Positions 60,856 to 64,000 of a DNA stretch of 64,000 bases are shown here, piece by piece. How positions within the stretch are numbered: position 1 is the stretch's first letter; each line of letters opens with the position of its first letter. Below the pieces are notes generated by a model. It was given only the letters and a program-made list of their open reading frames with translations. It did no database searches and was not told the origin of the DNA. This stretch comes from Sedimenticola sp. GTDB lineage: Bacteria > Pseudomonadota > Gammaproteobacteria > Chromatiales > Chromatiaceae. The position numbers and the translations under genes are program-made. The stretch is taken from contig JALXAM010000009.1 of assembly GCA_026992075.1 (NCBI GenBank), positions 62,001 through 126,000 on the forward strand. Direction: 5' to 3'.

Positions 60856-60932
60856 TTAATCATCCTGCGTGCCACGACCTTAAAAATCGTGGCACATGTT
60901 CTCACGACTGTCCACCCCAAAATCCCGCACAA

Positions 60933-61265
60933 TCAGCCGTCGAGAAAGTCGCTGATCGACACCGCCTGGGACTGGCCGATCTGCACCACGATGGGCTCTT
61001 CCAGGGCGAGCTGGCCCTCGCGGATGTAGGGAAGCAGCTCGTTCACCAGTTGCAGCACGATGGCCATGCCGTCGCGGTTGCGGTCACCCTCGGGAAGCTG
61101 CTGGATGCCTTCCACCAATTCCTGCTGGTAGCGGGCGAAGGTCTCCCCCTGCTCCTCCAGGGAGGCGGACTTGAACTCGTCGGTGAAGCTCACCAGGAGC
61201 TGCCAGCCGGCGGCCTCGGGTTCGTTCACCACCATGATCTTCAACGGGCCGTTGATCTCGGTCAT
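60933..61265 (-). CDS. Uncharacterised small protein overlapping trmJ
   Basis: Not recognised. The 110-residue product starting at 61265 has a mixed alpha/beta N-terminus (GPLKIMVVNEPEAAGWQLLV), a helical middle and an acidic end (VVQIGQSQAVSISDFLDG). No signal or membrane segment is present. The start overlaps the trmJ stop (ATGA), so it is translated with trmJ. The frame is open nine codons upstream. Confidence 0.65.
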   Translation of the reverse strand: MTEINGPLKIMVVNEPEAAGWQLLVSFTDEFKSASLEEQGETFARYQQELVEGIQQLPEGDRNRDGMAIVLQLVNELLPYIREGQLALEEPIVVQIGQSQAVSISDFLDG

Positions 61266-62020
61266 CGGTTTCCTCGGATGCGTCGTTGCCACAGTTCGCG
61301 CCCCTGGCCGCTGCGGCGTTTGTTGCCCTGGGCGGCATTGAGGATGCCGCGCAGGATGTTGATCTCGTGCTGGTCCAGCTCGGCGCGGTGGAAGAGGCGG
61401 CGCAAGCGGCGCAGGAGCTTTTCGGGGTTGCGCTCGTCCAGGTAGCCGATGTCGTAGAGCGCCTCGGTAAGGTGCTCCATGAAGCCCTCGAAGGCCTCCA
61501 CCGGCGCCGGCTCGCGCCCGGGCTGTTGGGGCTGAACCTCAGCCATGCGCAGTTCGTAGGCGATCACCTGCACCGCCATGGCCAGGTTGAGGGAGCTGTA
61601 TTCGGGGTTGGCGGGAATGTGCACCAGGTAGTGGCACAGATCCAGCTCGGCGTTGGTGAGACCGGTGCGCTCGCGGCCGAAGAGCAGCGCCACCCGCCGC
61701 CCGGCGCCGGCCTCGGCGGCCACCTTTTGAGCGCATTGGCGGGGATCGAGCTGGGGCCAGCGCACCTTGCGCAGCCGGGCGCTGGCGCCGATCACCAGCT
61801 GGCAGCCGACCAGGGCGTCGTCCAGGGTGTCGTACACTTGCGCGGCGCGCAGCAGGTCGTCGGCCCCGGAGGCACGCGCCACCGCCTGGCCGCTGAGATG
61901 GTCGCAGGGGCGCACCAGGGCCAGCTCGCTCAGCCCCATGTTCTTCATGGCCCGCGCCACGGCGCCGATGTTGCCGCCGTGGGAGGTCTCAATAAGGACG
62001 ATACGCACCTGGTTCAGCAT
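61262..62020 (-). CDS. trmJ: TrmJ, tRNA (cytidine/uridine-32) 2'-O-methyltransferase
   Basis: TrmJ is a SPOUT-family enzyme that methylates ribose of residue 32 in tRNA. The ATG at 62020 gives 252 residues with VRIVLIETSHGGNIGAVARA at the start. The SAM-binding knot motifs are LLFGRERTGLTNAELDLCHY and HIPANPEYSSLNLAMAVQVI. The C-terminal part (LRRLFHRAELDQHEINILRG) forms the helical dimer region. It diverges from suhB; upstream 15 codons of open frame are ignored. Confidence 0.95.
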   Translation of the reverse strand: MLNQVRIVLIETSHGGNIGAVARAMKNMGLSELALVRPCDHLSGQAVARASGADDLLRAAQVYDTLDDALVGCQLVIGASARLRKVRWPQLDPRQCAQKVAAEAGAGRRVALLFGRERTGLTNAELDLCHYLVHIPANPEYSSLNLAMAVQVIAYELRMAEVQPQQPGREPAPVEAFEGFMEHLTEALYDIGYLDERNPEKLLRRLRRLFHRAELDQHEINILRGILNAAQGNKRRSGQGRELWQRRIRGNR

Positions 62021-62113
62021 GTGCGGCAGGGTACACCAGGAGGGGCTTTCGCACCATGGGGCCACCGGCTGCTCCCTTTATGAACAGGTCTCCATGGGTT
62101 ATCCTCGCGCCCC

Positions 62114-62911
62114 ATGAATCCCATGACCAACATCGCCGCCCGCGCGGCACGTGAGGCGGGCAAGCTGCTGCTCCGCTACTTCAACCGGATGGAGAACATC
62201 CCGGTGGAGGAGAAGCAGGCCAACGATTTCGTCACCGAGGTGGACCGCGCCTCGGAGCAGATCATCATCGGCGCCATCCGCAAGGCCTATCCCGATCACG
62301 CCATCCTGGCCGAGGAGAGCGGCGACCACGCCGGCAAGGACTACCTCTGGATCATCGACCCCCTGGACGGAACCACCAACTACCTGCACGGCTTTCCCCA
62401 GTTCTCCATCTCCATCGCGGTGCAACACCGGGAGGAGCTGGTGTCGGCGGTGGTGCACGACCCGCTCCGGGAGGAGACCTTCACCGCCCACAAGGGGGGC
62501 GGCGCCTACCTCAACGAGCGGCGTATCCGGGTCTCGAAGCGGAAGGATCTCCATGGCGCCCTGCTCGGTACCGGCATCCCCTACCGCGACCAGCGGTTCG
62601 TGGACAACTATTTCGGCATGATGAAGGCGCTGATCCGGGACGCCGCCGGCGTGCGCCGCCCCGGCTCCGCCGCGCTGGACTTCGCCTGGCTGGCCGCCGG
62701 CCGCATCGACGGCTTCTGGGAGCTGGGACTGGCGCGCTGGGACTTCGCCGCCGGCGCCCTGCTGGTGCAGGAAGCCGGGGGCGTGGTCACCGACCTGGCC
62801 GGCGGCCAGCGCCACTTCGAGACCGGCAACGTGGTGGCCGGCAACGTCAAGATCCACCCGGTGATGCTGGAGACCATCCGGCCTTTCCTGTCGGACGATC
62901 TCCAGGCCTGA
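62114..62911 (+). CDS. suhB: SuhB, inositol-1-monophosphatase family
   Basis: SuhB is a magnesium-dependent sugar-phosphate phosphatase that also binds transcription antitermination complexes at rRNA operons. The 265 residues contain the metal motifs DFVTEVDRASE, ILAEESGDHAG, IIDPLDGTTNYLHG and LARWDFAAGALLVQEAGG. Length is typical. The gene diverges from trmJ across 93 bases, the usual gammaproteobacterial neighbour arrangement, and a terminator-like hairpin follows. Confidence 0.95.
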   Translation: MNPMTNIAARAAREAGKLLLRYFNRMENIPVEEKQANDFVTEVDRASEQIIIGAIRKAYPDHAILAEESGDHAGKDYLWIIDPLDGTTNYLHGFPQFSISIAVQHREELVSAVVHDPLREETFTAHKGGGAYLNERRIRVSKRKDLHGALLGTGIPYRDQRFVDNYFGMMKALIRDAAGVRRPGSAALDFAWLAAGRIDGFWELGLARWDFAAGALLVQEAGGVVTDLAGGQRHFETGNVVAGNVKIHPVMLETIRPFLSDDLQA

Positions 62912-62913
62912 TG

Positions 62914-62931
62914 AAGCCAATGATGGCTTTT
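62914..62931 (+). terminator. Rho-independent terminator-like hairpin after suhB
   Basis: AAGCCA and TGGCTT pair around an ATGA loop, and the 3' side runs into TTTT. The stem is short (six pairs, partly A-T), so strength is uncertain. The position, directly after the suhB stop, supports the role. Confidence 0.45.
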
Positions 62932-62993
62932 GCCCGGCTTTCCTGAAGCGGGGGGCGACGCCGGACCATCAACTCGCTCGCCAGCCGTTCAGC

Positions 62994-64000
62994 TCACCAG
63001 GGCTGCCCACGCTGCCGCGAAAACTGCTCCAGGATCTCGGCCCCCTTCTCCTGCGGCGCGCTCTCCAGCGCCTTCCAGACCTTGGCGTCCCGCTGGTAGA
63101 CATCGGGCCGGAACTGCACCTCGATGCCCTGCCCATCCGTCACCGCAGTGAGGTAGAGGATGAGAATGGGCACCGGCCTGGTCAGCTGGATGCGGGTGGT
63201 CTCGCCACTGTCGATGACCTGCTGGATCCGCTGCCTGGTCCACTCGGGGCCATTGGGCTTCAGCAGCTGCTCCCCCAGTTCCAGCGGTTTGCCCACGCGA
63301 ACGCAACCATGGCTGAAGGCACGCCGGGTGCGGCTGAACAGACCACGGGACGGTGTGTCATGGAGATAGACGGCATACTGGTTGGGAAACAGAAACTTGA
63401 TGCGCCCCAGGGAGTTGTCCGGGCCGGGCCGCTGACGCAACACATAGGGAAAGCGCTGCGCGGTGACATTGGACCAGTCCACCGTGGAAGGATCCACGGG
63501 CCGCCCATCCGGGGTAAGCAGTTCCATGTTCTTTTCCTTCAGGTACCCCAGCGGGTCCTCGAGCAGGCGCGGCGCCAGCTCCCGCCGGGTGATGCTCATG
63601 GGCACCGTCCAGGTGGGGTTGATCTCCACGATGCGAATGCGGTCCTGGAAAACCGGGGTCTGATGGTAGGCCTGGCCCACCTGGATGGGGCTGGTCCAGT
63701 GGCTACCGCTGCGGTACAACTGGAAGCCCGCCAGATCGGCCAGGTAATAGTCTTCCGGAAGCCCGTGCGCCACCCAGCGCAAGCGGTCGAGGTTGATGCG
63801 AACCTGGCGGATTCGTTCCTGCACCGGCACGTTGAGCGCGGCCAGGGTACCCTTCCCCACCACGCCATCGGCGTCCAGCAGGTGATCCGCCTGAAAACGT
63901 TTCACCGCCCCCGCCAGGGCCTCGTCGAAGTACTCCGGGTCATCGCTGCTGCTCTGCAGTTCACCGGTAACCAACAAGCGTTCGCGCAGGACCTTCACCC
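62994..64000 (-). CDS. YcbB-type murein L,D-transpeptidase (partial at right edge)
   Basis: The gene runs off the window, so only the C-terminal 335 or so residues are visible and the true start is missing. The catalytic YkuD domain has AYHQTPVFQDRIRIVEINP, YAVYLHDTPSRGLFSRTRRA and FSHGCVRVG with the catalytic Cys. Before it come a peptidoglycan-binding-like helix region (YFDEALAGAVKRFQADHLLD and GVVGKGTLAALN) and the segment RINLDRLRWVAHGLPEDYYL. This order matches YcbB/LdtD enzymes, which make 3-3 peptidoglycan cross-links in the periplasm. Confidence 0.9.
   Translation of the reverse strand, partial: VKVLRERLLVTGELQSSSDDPEYFDEALAGAVKRFQADHLLDADGVVGKGTLAALNVPVQERIRQVRINLDRLRWVAHGLPEDYYLADLAGFQLYRSGSHWTSPIQVGQAYHQTPVFQDRIRIVEINPTWTVPMSITRRELAPRLLEDPLGYLKEKNMELLTPDGRPVDPSTVDWSNVTAQRFPYVLRQRPGPDNSLGRIKFLFPNQYAVYLHDTPSRGLFSRTRRAFSHGCVRVGKPLELGEQLLKPNGPEWTRQRIQQVIDSGETTRIQLTRPVPILILYLTAVTDGQGIEVQFRPDVYQRDAKVWKALESAPQEKGAEILEQFSRQRGQPW

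Overview
The window looks like chromosome of a polar-flagellated, high-GC gammaproteobacterium (coding regions roughly 60-65% GC by eye). Pointers are the FleQ/FlrA-type sigma-54 flagellar master regulator, the divergent flgBCDEFGHIJ / flgA-flgM-flgN layout, a PomAB-like stator, the acetylornithine deacetylase (ArgE) and N-acetylglutamate synthase (ArgA) pair, DusA, RimO, TrmJ and SuhB. No rRNA, tRNA, IS element, integrase or CRISPR array was seen, so the genus is left open.

1-16.1 kb: motility and cyclic-di-GMP. The rod/hook operon flgBCDEFGHIJ is on the minus strand behind a sigma-54-like promoter. It diverges from flgA, flgM and flgN. Two diguanylate cyclase genes, a motA/motB pair and a PilZ gene overlapping motB follow on the plus strand, and fleQ converges on them. 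Hand-found promoter matches suggest one cyclase is sigma-54 dependent (flagellar mid class), while the second cyclase, motAB and flgM are sigma-28 dependent (late class). C-di-GMP production, a probable c-di-GMP receptor and the motor would then belong to one regulon.

16.3-43.6 kb: a complete type VI secretion system (T6SS) read in one direction, probably from a sigma-70-type promoter at 16303-16330. Order: tssA, tssB, tssC, hcp, tagJ, tssE, tssF, tssG, clpV (tssH), an AT-rich unknown gene (27064-28473), vgrG, PAAR, an unknown 140-residue gene, an FHA protein with a DcrB/Eag-like C-terminus, tagH (FHA), tssJ, tssK, tssL (with OmpA-like domain), tssM, tagF, pppA, ppkA. All thirteen core functions are present, plus a threonine-phosphorylation control module. 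The AT-rich gene is the best candidate for something undescribed: four Cys/His repeats at the N-terminus and a C-terminal region ending in an IH...SIGCQ motif, reminiscent of putative peptidoglycan-active proteins. Its position between clpV and vgrG suggests a T6SS cargo effector.

43.5-50.5 kb: a caspase-like lipoprotein converges on and overlaps ppkA. It is followed by a beta-barrel (autotransporter-type) outer-membrane protein, a TetR-family regulator, a membrane-bound diguanylate cyclase and a DUF6499-like protein.

50.5-64 kb: housekeeping genes. These are argE, argA, a DUF6498-like membrane protein, a cation-diffusion-facilitator transporter, dusA, small conserved genes, a phosphoribosyltransferase, a class II aldolase fused to a Dabb domain, rimO, a VapBC-type toxin-antitoxin pair, an unknown gene overlapping trmJ, trmJ, suhB, and the C-terminal part of a YcbB-type L,D-transpeptidase that leaves the window at its right edge. 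REP-like palindromes lie at about 57.3 and 60.0-60.2 kb.
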